The position numbers and the translations under genes are program-made. Below are positions 34,411 to 45,761 of a stretch of 64,000 nucleotides of DNA, in pieces. The number at the start of each line of letters is the position of its first letter. The first letter of the stretch is position 1. Source of the stretch: Odobenus rosmarus divergens (taxonomy: Eukaryota; Chordata; Mammalia; Carnivora; Odobenidae); NCBI RefSeq assembly GCF_000321225.1, contig NW_004451406.1, positions 214,625 to 278,624 of the forward strand. The letters run 5' to 3'. The notes under the pieces were generated by a model. The model ran no database searches. It was not told where the DNA came from and was given only the letters and a program-made list of their open reading frames with translations.

Positions 34411-34636
34411 GAAAGTTCATTCTGTCCTGAAGTTTGGATTATCCTTCATCTTCTGCAGATATTCTGAAGCTCAGGATGTAAAGCACCAGATATCCCCAAA
34501 GCCCAAAGCCTTACCTTTTGTAGAGGACCAGATAACTCAATAGCATGGAGTTCTACATATATCCTTCCTTATTTGAAGTTAATAAAAGGTGTCTCTTCTA
34601 AATAAGTTTGAAATATGCCACATAAGAATTCCTGTA

Positions 34637-35453
34637 CTGGCCAACAAACGCATGAGAAGATGCTCAACATCACTAATTATCAGGGAAATGCAAATCAAAA
34701 CTACACTGAGATATTACCTCACACGTGTCAGAATGGCTAAAATCAGCAATGTAAGAAACAACAAGTGTTGGTGAGGATGTGGAGAAAAAGGAACCCTTGT
34801 ACGCTATTGGTGGGAATGCAAACTGGTAAAGTCACTGTGGAAAACAGCATGGAGGTTCCTCAAAAAATAAATAGAATTATCATATGATCCTGTCATTACA
34901 ATGCTGGGTATTTACCCAAAGAATACAAAAACACTAGTCTGAAAGATATATGCACCCCTCTGTTTATTGCAGCATCATTTGCAATAGCCAAATTATGGAA
35001 GCAACCCAATTGTCCATTGACAAATGACTGGATAAGATGTGGTATGTGTGTGTATATACATACATATGTTTATGGAATATTATTCAGCCATAAAAAAGAA
35101 TGAAATCTTCCATTTGCAACAACATGGATGGATCTAGAGGGTATAATGCTAAGTGAAATAAGTCAGAGAAAGACAAATACCATATGATTTCACTCATATG
35201 TGAAATTTAAGAAACAAAACAAATGAACAAAGAAAAAATAGACAAACAAAAAAAAAGACTATTAAATATAGAAAACAAACTGGTGGTTACCAGAGGGGTG
35301 ATATGGGGGATGGGTGAAGTAGGTGAAAGAGATTAAGAGTACACTTGTCACGATGAGCACTGAGTAATATATATAATTTTTAATCACAATTTTGCATACC
35401 TGAAACTAACATAACACTGTATGTTAATTACACTGGAATTTAAAAATAAAAAA
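34637..35453 (+). mobile_element. 5'-truncated L1: C-terminal ORF2 and 3' UTR
   Basis: Begins inside the C-terminal part of ORF2, where the translated stretch [20 protein letters not shown] (34660s on) is a highly conserved L1 ORF2 motif. It continues through the Cys-rich end, the 'gattatggaagcaacccaat...' region, 'catatgatttcactcatatg' and a carnivore 3' UTR to 'gaatttaaaaataaaaaaag'. TSD agaattcctgta (34625-34636) / agacttcctata (35454-35465), 10 of 12. The coding frame is broken and cannot make protein. Confidence 0.93.
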
Positions 35454-35465
35454 AGACTTCCTATA

Positions 35466-36901
35466 TTTACTGAATGATACATTTACGAATAATAGGGTTG
35501 AAAACTACTAAACGTGGTTTAATATGGTTCATTATTCAGAATTATCCATTTGTTCATATAGGCTACAGAACATGAGAAAGAATCCCCATGAAATCAAGTG
35601 TAGTTATATGCTTTATGGATCACGGGACACTCAGTACTTGCTAATGCTGCCATCATGCATTTTTAAAAATATAATTCCAGAAACATACCTTCTGAAAATA
35701 ACAAAGGCCTGATATTATACAATTTGAACAACAATAAATGGAAACAAAATGATATGACAGTAAACACCCTGATACTGAAGAGAAATATCTGTAGAGACCA
35801 TTTTCACATAATGCAATGAGAAATCTGGGCAGCTTATGCTTTTTCTTTAACACCTGCTGTTTCACGTCCTCTAGGGAGGCATCTTGCAGCATATAATCGT
35901 ATAGCTCTTTTATCTACTATAGATGAGATCCCAGCATAAAACTTAACAAAAAAAAAATGATTTGGATTTGTGATGGTTTCTGAAGGATTAAGGGGACTAT
36001 AAACCAAAAAAAAATTACTTGATTACTCATTTTGTGAATGCCAGATATTGTTGACATGGTTTATATGTTATTGTTTAAATGGAAGCCAGTATTATCAAGT
36101 TTAGAAAGCTACAATATAGACCAACTAAAAGTTTACAATTAAGAAAAGTTAAAAAAAATTCTTGCCAGAGAAAAACACATTTGGTTTACTTACGGCATAT
36201 TTGAAGCAAAAGCAGATAGTTTCTGTTTCCAAGGATAATATTATTTAAAGGAAGAACAGATATGTATCACCTTATATACTTTACATGCATATATAAACTG
36301 CCAATTTATACTTAATAGTCTATTGTCAGAAGATTTTCAGGTTGAAATGAATAGTAAAGCATAAAATATGACCAAATATTTTAAAATGCAATACCTATGG
36401 CCAAACTGCATTGGGAAAAAATCATGAACTACTCTTTTGTAAAGCTATTTTCTTTTTCTTTTTTAATTTCTTCATTTATTCACTCTAATTCAATGCACTT
36501 GACTCTAATACCTGAAGCTCAGAGCTGGCAGAGTAAATTAGAGCTGAAATGGCCAAAAAGAAAGTGCAGAGTATTATAACCTCAATATGGGAACAAAAAC
36601 TCAGGTGCTAGGTTGCTAACATTTCTATACATTTGACTGGAGGAGGCTAAGGGAAGAATGTTAGCACTTTGCCCTTGGGATGCTTACCAAATTTTGGAAT
36701 GAGGCAAAACACTAAGAAGTGTTTCAAAGGACCTCTGCTAACAGATGAAAAATCCAGCACACTTGAAGCAATTTTTGAGAAACTCAGAGACAAATATTGA
36801 GTTTGGGGTTGCCAAGGTATCCAGAAATTGATGAACTAGATCCCCAAGAAAGTGTAACACAGAGAAGTAAAACAGATACTTTATATGGGTATTTCCCTTA
36901 A
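35466..36901. other. Unique sequence
   Basis: No repeat family or gene was recognised. Frames up to 79 codons lack motifs. Confidence 0.4.
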
Positions 36902-36914
36902 GACATTTGCCAAG

Positions 36915-37107
36915 AGTTGAAGGGGAGGGGGGTGGTGGGATGGGGCAACTGGGTGATGGGCATTAAGGAGAGCATGTGATGTCATGAGCACTGGATGTTA
37001 TATAAGACTGATGAACCACTGAATTCTACCTCTACCTCTGAAACTAATAATATACTATATGTTAATTAATTGAATTTAAATTAAACAACAAAAAACACAC
37101 AAAAAAC
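36915..37107 (+). mobile_element. Very short L1 3' end with perfect 13-bp TSD
   Basis: Only the last 193 bp of an L1: 'ggaggggggtggtgggatgg', 'actgggtgatgggcattaag', 'gagcactggatgttatata', 'cctctgaaactaataatat' and 'attgaatttaaattaaac'. gacatttgccaag flanks it at 36902-36914 and 37108-37120. Confidence 0.96.
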
Positions 37108-37219
37108 GACATTTGCCAAGGGCAAGGGACTAAGGAGCTAAGTAGAGATATCTGAAATGCAGAAGAGAGATTTGGGATAATAGTTGGTCATACTGAGAAC
37201 ACAAAAATTAAGATCCAGA

Positions 37220-37603
37220 GCTCACCATAGGACATACCCTCCCCAATGTCTATCACCCAGCCACCCAAGACTGATGAGTCACGGATCTGTACTTCTGAAA
37301 CAAATAATGCAATATATGTTAAGAAAAAAAAAAGAAGAAGAAGAAGATAGCAGGAGGGGAAGAATGAAGGGGAGTAAGTCGGAGGGGGAGACGAACCATG
37401 AGAGACGATGGACTCTGAACAAGGATTCTAGAGGGGAGGGGGGTGGGGGGATGGGTTAGCCTGGTGATGGGTATTAAAGAGGGCACATTCTGCGTGGAGC
37501 ACTGGGTGTTATGCACAAACAATGAATCATGGAACACTACATCAAAAACTAATGATGTAATGTATGGTGATTAACATAACAATAAAAGATTATTAAAAAG
37601 AAA
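37220..37603 (+). mobile_element. 5'-inverted (twin-primed) L1 3' end
   Basis: Positions 37220-37266 are antisense L1 3' UTR (it reads 'tgtctatcacccagccaccc', as in the antisense copy at 30.5 kb). From 37267 the sequence is sense 3' UTR ('aagactgatgagtcacgg...') through an internal A-rich block at 37321-37349 to the final A-rich tail. A 17-bp TSD, aaaaattaagatccaga, flanks the whole unit at 37203-37219 and 37604-37620. Inversion inside one TSD pair is the signature of twin priming. Confidence 0.95.
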
Positions 37604-37620
37604 AAAAATTAAGATCCAGA

Positions 37621-37849
37621 AATCACTAAATAAGAGAGATCCTGTACAAATTCCAGAATACACATTTGCAACTAATGAAGGGCTATGAGACAGGAGTGAA
37701 GGTAAATCCAAGAAAAGGGAAACATAGGAGACAGAGAGACAGACAGAAAAGAGGAGGGAGGAAAAATGAAGAGGAGGAGGGAAGGAAATAGGAAGAAAAG
37801 AAAAAAGAGACTCCAAAACCTGAAATCAGCAGCTCTGTCTTAAACTGGA
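37621..37849. other. Purine-rich sequence
   Basis: A GA-rich stretch at 37720-37810 (gagacagagagacagacag, then gaggagggaggaaaa-type sequence) gives artefactual Ser/Phe-rich frames on the minus strand. No gene. Confidence 0.6.
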
Positions 37850-38340
37850 TTGGGGTGATCTGCTCCTCTGAGCCTGGCACATGATGGTGCAAATTATCTT
37901 TGGAGAGAAACATAAGAGACACATTGAAATGTCTAACATACTAGCAACCCAGACTGGAGAAGAGAAAGGGAAAGAGGAAATATTTAAAGAAATAGTGGTG
38001 AAGAACTTTCCAAAACTGAAAAATGTCATCAAGCCAGAGAATAAAGAAATTCTACAAAACCCAAGGAAATAAATAAGAAAACCACACCTAAACACATCAT
38101 AGTGAAATTGCTGAAAACCAAAGATAACGAGAAAAATATCTTAAAAGCGGTCAAGGGCAGGAAAATGATATGCTTTCTTCAAAGGTATACAACTAACCAG
38201 CAGCTGATAAAGTAACATCTTTAAAGGGCTAAAAGTGAACTATTGCCAACCTAGAGTTGTAGACCTAATAAAAATTTCCTTCAAATGTGAAGGAAAAAAA
38301 AAATCCTTTTTTCAAACAAAAAAGTAAATAAAATAATTTG
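37850..38340 (+). pseudogene. Ancient L1M/HAL1 ORF1 remnant
   Basis: 'gaaatagtggtgaagaactt', 'caaaactgaaaaatgtcatc', 'catagtgaaattgctgaaaac' and 'tcttaaaagcggtcaaggg' are landmarks of the L1M/HAL1 ORF1 RNA-binding region. The frame 37881-38072 covers part of it (motif ...VVKNFPKLKN...). Frameshifts and stops end it early. The element continues at 38519 after an antisense L1M piece. Confidence 0.65.
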
Positions 38341-38518
38341 TTGCCAATAGATTAATGTTAACAAAACTTTAAGTGTATAGCATCGTTGCCTATGTAATAC
38401 ACAATATTGTACAGCATATTTTTAGAAATTTTTCATCTTGCTTAACTGAAACTTTATGCCCATTTATTATCAATTCCCCATTTTCCCTTCCCCTTAGCTC
38501 CTAGCAAGCACCCAATAT
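38341..38518 (-). repeat. L1M 3' UTR fragment, antisense, nested
   Basis: 'tattgtacagcatattttta', 'catcttgcttaactgaaac', 'tttatgcccatttattatc' and 'ccttagctcctagcaagc' are a reversed ancient L1 3' UTR, the same family as 50947-51290. It separates two parts of the ORF1 remnant. Confidence 0.7.
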
Positions 38519-38640
38519 TAAAAGAAATACTAAAATGAGTTCTTCAGGCAAAAGGAAAATGATTCTAGGGAGAAAACAGGGAAATTCAGAAAACAATAAA
38601 AACTATCATAAAAGGTAAATATTAGGGTAAATAGATATAT
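38519..38640 (+). repeat. L1M/HAL1 continuation after nested fragment
   Basis: 'taaaagaaatactaaaatgagttc' and 'ttcaggcaaaaggaaaatga' are the end of ORF1/linker sequence of the same ancient L1 interrupted at 38341. Confidence 0.6.
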
Positions 38641-39059
38641 GAACACTTACTGTACAAAATAATTTATTGAGGGATTGCATATATACATATATTTTTCACA
38701 CTATAATTTTATACAAAATAAAGCTGAATAGAGTCTACATGATGAAAAAGAGAAGTAACTACTTTTATTTTCTTTGTAAAATTCACTGGCTCTAAAAGCA
38801 ATGGGTTATGTTCCTCTATTAGAGCTATACTGATGAATACTTGTATGGATAACAAAAACAAGCATATGGATCTGTGTATGAAGATTTCATGAAATTTGAA
38901 AATAATAATGAGATTATATACATTTTGGAGCCACATTATACTCTAATACAAAAAATATATCTTCAAGGTTACTAATAACTGTTAACTGATAGGTATGGAA
39001 AACCCATCATCCAGGGATCAGGAAATATATGAAGGGTTTAGAAATTCTGGCAGGGATCA
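38641..39059. other. Unique AT-rich sequence
   Basis: No feature recognised. Confidence 0.4.
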
Positions 39060-39270
39060 CAATATCTATCACTGTAATATATACATATTTCAGATGATAT
39101 CTCTGCAACAACCTTCCATTAAAATGTCAAATATAAAATATACCTTTATTTTAAAAGGCAATAATTGAGTAATTGAATACATATACTTTCTCAAGGTCAT
39201 CATCAGTTGCTGGCAGAACTGGGATTATGACCAGATCTCCAAGCATTTTATATATAACACACTCTGTATC
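39060..39270 (-). repeat. MIR, diverged
   Basis: 'ctgcaacaaccttccattaaaa', 'actttctcaaggtcatcatc' and 'ggcagaactgggattatgac' follow the reverse MIR order. Confidence 0.6.
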
Positions 39271-40309
39271 ACTGAAAATTGTTTGTTGCCCTGAATATTT
39301 AATCTGTTAGAAGACAATAAATACATTTCAGTATGGGTGGAGTCTTTCCCACTTGAATATCATTATGAAAACTTACATACAGACCCCTGTTTTAACAGGG
39401 CTTTATTAATCAGATGACAAGGAAATCCACTAAAAGCAAAATCCTGTACAACACAAGATTTATCTGCCAATCTCAGAGTGGCAGTTTTCTCTATAAACAG
39501 TGCTTTGTTGGCTTATGATTATATGATATGACATTTTTGGATTTTCAGTAAATAAAAGGGCAAATGTAAACTGAACTCTATCTAGATTTGACTTCTTTGA
39601 CTTCCTATAAAAACGTCATTACCTTTCAATCTAAAATCTGTCAACTCATTTAAAAAATAAAGAAATTCACAAATAGCCCAGCAAAATAAAATGATCCCTC
39701 TAATAGTTCTGGAGCTAAGAAGGTGAAGGTTATGTCTGGGCACTGCTTTTCTTCTTGAGATCAAAGCAATTTTCACTTTAATTCATTACAAAAAAGCTAG
39801 TCTCAGCCACATTTCATCATCAGGTGCTAAAGCTATGAATGTAATTTCTGACAATATGTTCATTATGGGTACAATGAAATTTGACTATAATTAAATATGT
39901 GGTGTTATTAAAATTAGATTTTACTTTTCTCATTTCACAAAAATATCCTATCAATGCCTTTTATAAAAAGATATATAGCAATTATTTTTAAATTCAAAAA
40001 CTGTTTCTTTATCTGTATTTCATAACATCTTGTTCTTATATCATGGATTACACTATGTCTTCAAAATTCTCTGAGTGGCTAATTTTGAGATATTTTTCTT
40101 TTCGTTTTCTGTCCCTTCTCCTCCTCCTCCTCCTCTTTTAGATTTCTTCTTTTCTATTTCCTTCATGTCTTCATGGTCAATTTTGTTTTATTTATTTATT
40201 CTTCTCTCTAACTTACATCTCAAGTTTTTACCATATATCAGGTAAGCCTTGGTTTTCTTTTTCACAAAGAAGAAGTAATTTTTAAAAAATCTCCTTACAA
40301 CCCTTTGAA
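39271..40309. other. Unique sequence
   Basis: No repeat recognised except a short (CTC)n run at 40117-40135. Confidence 0.4.
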
Positions 40310-41725
40310 TATCATTCTAACTTTCCATTCAATGACAAAAGCAATTCAAAGGAGGAAAGATAGCCTTTCAACAATGGTGATGGAGAATCTGGAAATGTAC
40401 AGGCAAAAAATGAACCTTGACCTAAGTCTCACACAATACACAAAAATTAACTCAAAATGGATCATGGATGTAAAAATAAAGTGTAAAATGATAAAAGTTA
40501 TAGAAAAAAAAAACAGGAAAAATTTTTCAGGGTCTAGGTCCAGGTAAAGAGTTCTCAAACTTAACACCAGAAGTTTGACCTATAAAGGGAAAATCTGACA
40601 AATTAGATGTCAAAAAATTAAAAACTTTTACTCTGTGAAAGAATCTGGAAGAGAATGAATAGATAAGCTACAGAGTGGGAGAAAATATTGGCAAACTACG
40701 TATTTAACAAAGGACTAGTATCTAGTAGAATGAAGAAAGAGCTCTCAAAACACAAAAGTAAAACTACAAACATGTGCAAAAGACTTAAAGGATATTTCAT
40801 CAAGGAAGAGACACAGATGGCAAGTTAGCACATGAAAAGCACATTCATCATCATCAGCCATCAGGGAAATTTAAATTAAACCACAATAAACTGTCATTAT
40901 ATACCTAAAAGAATGGCTAAAATTTAAAAATATCTGTCAATACCAAATGCTGGTGAGGACGGGCTTTCTACTGATCCACTTTCTACTGAATCACTCAAAC
41001 GGTGCTGATGGGAATATAAAAAACAGCAAGCAATTCTGAAAAACAATCTGTCCGTTTCTTAAAATAACTAAACTTATAACGCACATGTGACCTAGCAATT
41101 ACTCTTCGAGGCATATATCCCAGAGAAATGAAAACCTACGTCTACAAAAGCCTTATTATAATTGTTCATGGCAGCTTTATTTGTAATAGTCAAAAAGGAA
41201 TAATCAACCCAGATGTCCTTTAGCAGGTGAATAGTTTAAAAAGTTTGTTGTTCATTCATACCATGGAACACTATTCAGTGATAAAAAAGAATGAACTATT
41301 GAAATGTGTTACAACCTGGATGAATCTCTGGATTGAGATTGGTTGAGAAAAAACTCAAAAACAAAATACTACATATTATATGATTCCATTTATATAATAT
41401 TCTTTAAATGAAAAACTTTAGAAATAGTGAATCAATTAATGTTTCGGAATTAATGTTTAAGTACAGAAAGGGGTGAAGGGACAGGGAGGAAGAAGGGTAT
41501 GTAGCCTGAGGGATCCTTGTGGTAATGAACACGCTCTGTATCTGAACTGTATCAATATCAATATCCTGCTGTAAGATACGGTACTATAGTTTTGCCAGAT
41601 GTCATCACTGAGACCACTGGGCAAGACTGGACAAAGGACACTTGGGCTCTCTTTGTATTATATCTTCCAATTGCTTATGAATCTACAGTTATCTCAAAAT
41701 TAAAAGCTTAATTTAAAAAAGAAAA
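40310..41725 (+). repeat. L1M (L1MA/L1MB-age) 3' part
   Basis: Sense L1 from late ORF2 ('ttcaacaatggtgatggagaatc', 'aaaattaactcaaaatggatc') through 'gtatctagtagaatgaagaa', 'catcatcatcagccatcaggg' and 'caatgctggtgaggacgg' (approximate landmarks). It then passes an old 3' UTR and ends near 'tacagttatctcaaaattaaaagc'. Frames are broken throughout. It is older than the carnivore-specific L1s around it. Confidence 0.85.
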
Positions 41726-43245
41726 GCCATGTGGGTAAAAAACATCCCTGAAGCCTGGAAAGATAGATGAAACAATAATTGGAGATCACACACAGGGCCA
41801 GAATAATTCCTCTTCTCATCAGCCAGTGTGTGAAAACTTGGGGCTTGGATAGAGTACTGAGCGTCGTGCATCAGCAGGGAGACAAAATTAGCCCTACGCT
41901 AATGCTAAAAAAGCTTAAAAGCAAGATACAAAATTATCAAACTGTTCCGAAATAACTTAACTGCTTCCCAGAATAAACCTCAAGAATATTATTAGGAATG
42001 AAAAATATCTAGCACCCAACAAGGTAAAATATGTAGCTACAAATCAAAATATTGCCAGGCATTCAGTTTCTTCTATTCCTTCTGCTTCTGGAATTTTTGG
42101 ATATCTTTAAATCTGATGACTGATGCCTTCCTCTATTTTTTTTTTCCAGTTTACTCTTGTTTTAGTGGTTTCTTTCTATTCAGATTTTTTTCTTGAGGTG
42201 GAAAGCACCAAGGTAATACCTTCCCTGCATCATGCTGATATATTTTTTTGTCATCTAAGTAATATATCTTTCACCTTCCTCAACTTGTGTGAATTACAAA
42301 TATGATTAGTATAATAGATTAGAAATTTAATTAATAGTGTATTAAATGGAGAATTAATACAAATATAATTGGCAAATAATATCAATTCCAATCTTTTTTT
42401 GACTAACTGGCCCAGATGTTGCTAATAATTATTAATTCCACATTAAGTTTTTGATCCATAATTTATAACATTTACATTATTTTTAAGCCTACTCGCTAAA
42501 GTTGTTGTAAGTTTCAAAGTTGAAAGAGATATTTGCCCTTGTGAGAAGTTGAATATCATCTATATTGCTCATAGGTCAATTCCTATGACCAAGGGTGAAA
42601 ACTTCTAAAAAGGAATGCAGATGGAAGGGTAAGTACAGCCTGCCTAATAATGAACTTCCTAATGAACAATATTAAGTTTTAGTTTATCCAGAAATCAGTA
42701 AGTAGATATTAGAAAGAGGGGATCAGATTTGCATTTTCAAATTACTGAGACATGTCAGATAATTGAATATTCCAAGCAAGAACTTTAGTGAAGAGGTTAT
42801 TTGCAACTGTTAAATGGTATTACCACAACACAGGATAGTGGCAGTGGGTACAAATAGAAGAAAACAAAGTAAAGGGGTTTGTAGGACGTAGAATCATACC
42901 TTACATGAAGAAGAAGTACCTCCAACATTTCTGGCTTAGGTTATGGGGTGGTTTCGCAACATTGAATTAGGAGAATCTCACTTAGTGGACTTTGAGATGG
43001 GTTTTACAGCTTTTGATTTAAGATGACTGTGACACATGTAGATAAAGATGGCTTCTGCATTATAGTGTCTATAGCATAGGTAAACCAAAGGAAACCCTGC
43101 AGCCCTGGACAGTATCATATACCCATAAATTCATTGCTTCTTCCTCACCTCCTATCTTCTCTGACTTGCTTTACATTACCTTGGTACTTCTAGAAAACAA
43201 TATAACATACCTTTGTCTTTAGAAAATCTTGGCTCAAGTTCCTGG
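41726..43245. other. Unique sequence
   Basis: No repeat family or gene was recognised. A 60-codon frame at 42123-42305 is Phe-rich low-complexity. Confidence 0.4.
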
Positions 43246-43323
43246 TGAACATATATATATATATCTTTTTAGTGAATTTTCAGTGAAAATGATAACTTTC
43301 AAACATGCATATATATATATACC
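43246..43323. repeat. Two (TA)n tracts
   Basis: Runs of alternating TA at about 43248-43264 and 43306-43322, separated by about 40 bp, just upstream of the L1 start. Confidence 0.8.
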
Positions 43324-43409
43324 CAACACAGGTAAGAATATTTATTGGGCAAAAATATTTAGATAGTTCACAATTTTCCTGGCCATAATTATATTATTGT
43401 TGAAAAAAA

Positions 43410-44800
43410 TATTGTTAAAATGTCTATACTATGCAAAACAACCTACACATTTAATGCAATCCTTATCAAAATATCAACAGCATTTTCCACAGAGCTAGAA
43501 CAAACAATCCTAAAATTTGTATGGAACCACAAAAGACTCCAAATAGCCAAAACAACCTTGAAAAAGAAAAGCAAAGCTGGAGGCATCACAATTCTGGACT
43601 TCAAGTTATATTACAAAGCTATAGTGATCAAAACAGTATGGTACTGGCACAAAAATAGAATAGAAAACCCAGAAGTGGACTCACAACTATCTGGCCGATT
43701 AAACTTTTACAAAGCAGGAAATAATATCCAAAGGGAAAAAGACAGTCTCTTCAACAAATGGTGATGGAAAAACTGGATAGCCACATGCAATAGAATGAAA
43801 CTGGACCACTTTCTTACATCATACACAAAAATATATTCAAAATGGATGAAAGACTAAGTGGGGTACCGGAAATCATTAAAATCCTAGAGGAGAACACAGG
43901 CAGCAACCTTTTTGACATTGACCCTAGCAACTTCTTTCTAGATATGTCTCCAGAGGCAAGGGAAACAAAAGCAAAAATAAACTACTGGGATTTCGTCAAA
44001 ATAAAAAGTTTCTGCACGGCAAAGGAAAGAACAAAACTAAAAGGCAACCCCAAATGGGAGAAGATATTTGCAAATGACATATCTGATAAAGGGTTAGTAT
44101 CCAAAATATATACAGAACTTATAAAACTCAGTATCATAAACACAAATGATCCAATTAAAAAATGGGCAGAAGACATGAAGAGACATTTCTCCAAAGAAGA
44201 CATACAGATGGCCAAGAGACACATGAAAAGATGTTCAACATCCCTCATCATCAGGGAAGTACAAATCAAAACTACAATGAGATACCACCTCACACCTGTC
44301 AGAATGGCTAAAATCAACAACACAAGGAGCAACAGGGATTAGACAGGATGTGGTGAAAGGGGAACCCTCTTACACTGTTGGTGGGACTGCAAACTGGTGC
44401 AGCCATGCTGGAAAACAGTATGAACGTTCCTCAAGATGTTAAAAATAGAACTACCCTATGATCCAGCAAGTGTACTATGAGGTATTTACCCAAAGTATAT
44501 AAAAATACTGATTCGAAGAGACACATGCAGCCTGATGTTTATAGTGGTATTATCAGCAATAGCCAAATTAGAAAGAGCCCAAATGTCCATCAATGGAAGA
44601 ATGAATAAAGAAGATGTGATATATATCTATAGATAGCTATATCTAAATATATAATGGAATATTACTCAGCCTCTTTTATAAGAGAATGAAATCTTACCAT
44701 TTGCAATGAGGTCGTGGAGCTACAGAGTATTATGCTAAGTGAAATAAGTCAGTCAGAGAAAGACAAATACCATATGATTTCACTCATATGTGGAATTTTT
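43410..44800 (+). pseudogene. L1 ORF2 3' portion (reverse-transcriptase end to C-terminus), broken
   Basis: The first frame, 43420-43764, contains L1 ORF2 signatures ([10 protein letters not shown]..., [14 protein letters not shown]). A TGA ends it at 43762, although homologous codons continue in the same frame to about 43855. The reading then shifts to the frame of 43842-44342, with IKILEEN, INYWDF, the conserved [20 protein letters not shown] (44227 on) and [16 protein letters not shown] at 44340 precedes a Cys/His-rich C-terminal knuckle. The element is 5'-truncated, so no endonuclease domain is present. Its 3' UTR is interrupted by an antisense L1 and resumes at 45236. It cannot encode a functional ORF2p. 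Confidence 0.93.
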
Positions 44801-44802
44801 TA

Positions 44803-45235
44803 AAATTTAAATTCCATTAATTAACATATAATGCATTATTTGTTTCAGGGGTATGGGTCTGTGATTCATCAGTCTTATATAATACCCAGTGCTCATTATA
44901 TCACATACCCTCCCCAATGTCCATCATCCAGTTAACCCAGTTAACCCATCCCTCCACCTCCCTCCCCTCCAGCAGCCCTCAGTTTGTTTCCTATGATTAA
45001 GAGTCTCTTGGGGCACCTGGATGGCTCAGTCCTTAAGCGTCAGCCTTCGTTCGGCTCTGGTCATGATCCCAGAGTCCTGGGAGTGGGCCCGTGTCGGGCT
45101 CCCTGCTCAGCAGGAAGCCTCTTTCTCCTTCTCCCACTAAAAAAAAAAATGTTCCCTCTCTTGCTGTGTCTCTCTCTGTCAAATAAATAAAATCTTAAAA
45201 AAAAAAAGTCTCTTACGGTTTGTTTCCCTCTCAGG
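44803..45235 (-). mobile_element. Antisense L1 3' UTR nested in a sense L1
   Basis: 'taaatttaaattccattaat'-like tail (AT-rich left end), 'acatataatgcattatttg', 'ccctccccaatgtccatcatc' and 'ccctcagtttgtttcctatg', then a SINE, then 'agtctcttacggtttgtttcc'. This is the reversed carnivore L1 3' end. It splits the sense L1 within its 'catatgtggaattt...agaaacaaaat' stretch. No clean TSD was identified. Confidence 0.85.
45010..45206 (+). mobile_element. Can-SINE nested inside the antisense L1
   Basis: 'gggcacctggatggctcag' head, 'gtcatgatcccagagtcctgg', 'ctccctgctcagcagg' and (AAAT)n-A10 tail. An unusual internal A11 run (about 45139-45149) interrupts the polypyrimidine region. TSD at least agtctctt, at 45002-45009 and 45207-45214. 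Confidence 0.95.
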
Positions 45236-45490
45236 TTTCAGAAACAAAATAAAGGATCACTGGGAAAAAGAAGAGAGAGAGAGGCAAACCATGAAACAGA
45301 CTCTTAACTATAGAGAACAAAATGATGGTTATCAGAGGGGAGGTGGGTAGTGGGATGGGTTAAATAGGGGTTGGGGATTAAGGAGTAAATTTGTGATGAA
45401 CACTGGGTCTTGTATCTAAGTGTTGAATCACTAAATTGTACACCTGAAACTAATATTGCACTGTGTTAACTAGAATTTAAATAAAAACTT
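45236..45490 (+). repeat. 3' UTR of the sense L1, resumed
   Basis: 'agaaacaaaataaaggatcac', 'aggtgggtagtgggatggg', 'aacactgggtcttgtatct' and 'acacctgaaactaatattgc' through 'agaatttaaataaaaactt' complete the L1 begun at 43410. Confidence 0.9.
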
Positions 45491-45673
45491 GGGACGCCTG
45501 GGTGGCTCAGTCAGTTAAGCGTCTGACTTCATTTAGGCTCAGGTCATGATCTCAGAGTCCTGGGATTGAGTCCCACATCAGCTCCTTGCTCAGTGGGGAG
45601 GCTGCCGTTCCCCCTGCTTGTCCACTCTTTCTCTCTGACATAAATAAATAAAATCTGTAAAAACTAAATAATA
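45491..45673 (+). mobile_element. Can-SINE inserted at the L1 poly(A) end
   Basis: 'gggacgcctgggtggctcag', 'tcatgatctcagagtcctgg', 'aaataaataaaatctgtaaaa' tail. TSD aaataaaaactt at 45479-45490 and 45674-45685. The left copy is the end of the L1, so the SINE used the L1 A-rich tail as its target. Confidence 0.95.
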
Positions 45674-45761
45674 AATAAAAACTTTAAAAATATAAAAAAA
45701 TAAGTTTGATTAACACTTTTCAGATTTATTTGTATCTTTTATTAAAATAGTAAACAGTTAA

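Noticed and set aside
37319..37922. Ser/Pro/Phe-rich minus-strand frames
   Set aside because: Antisense to an L1 3' UTR and to purine-rich low-complexity DNA.
43982..44332. 116-codon minus-strand frame
   Set aside because: Exact antisense of the L1 ORF2 frame 43842-44342; hydrophobic composition is the usual antisense artefact.
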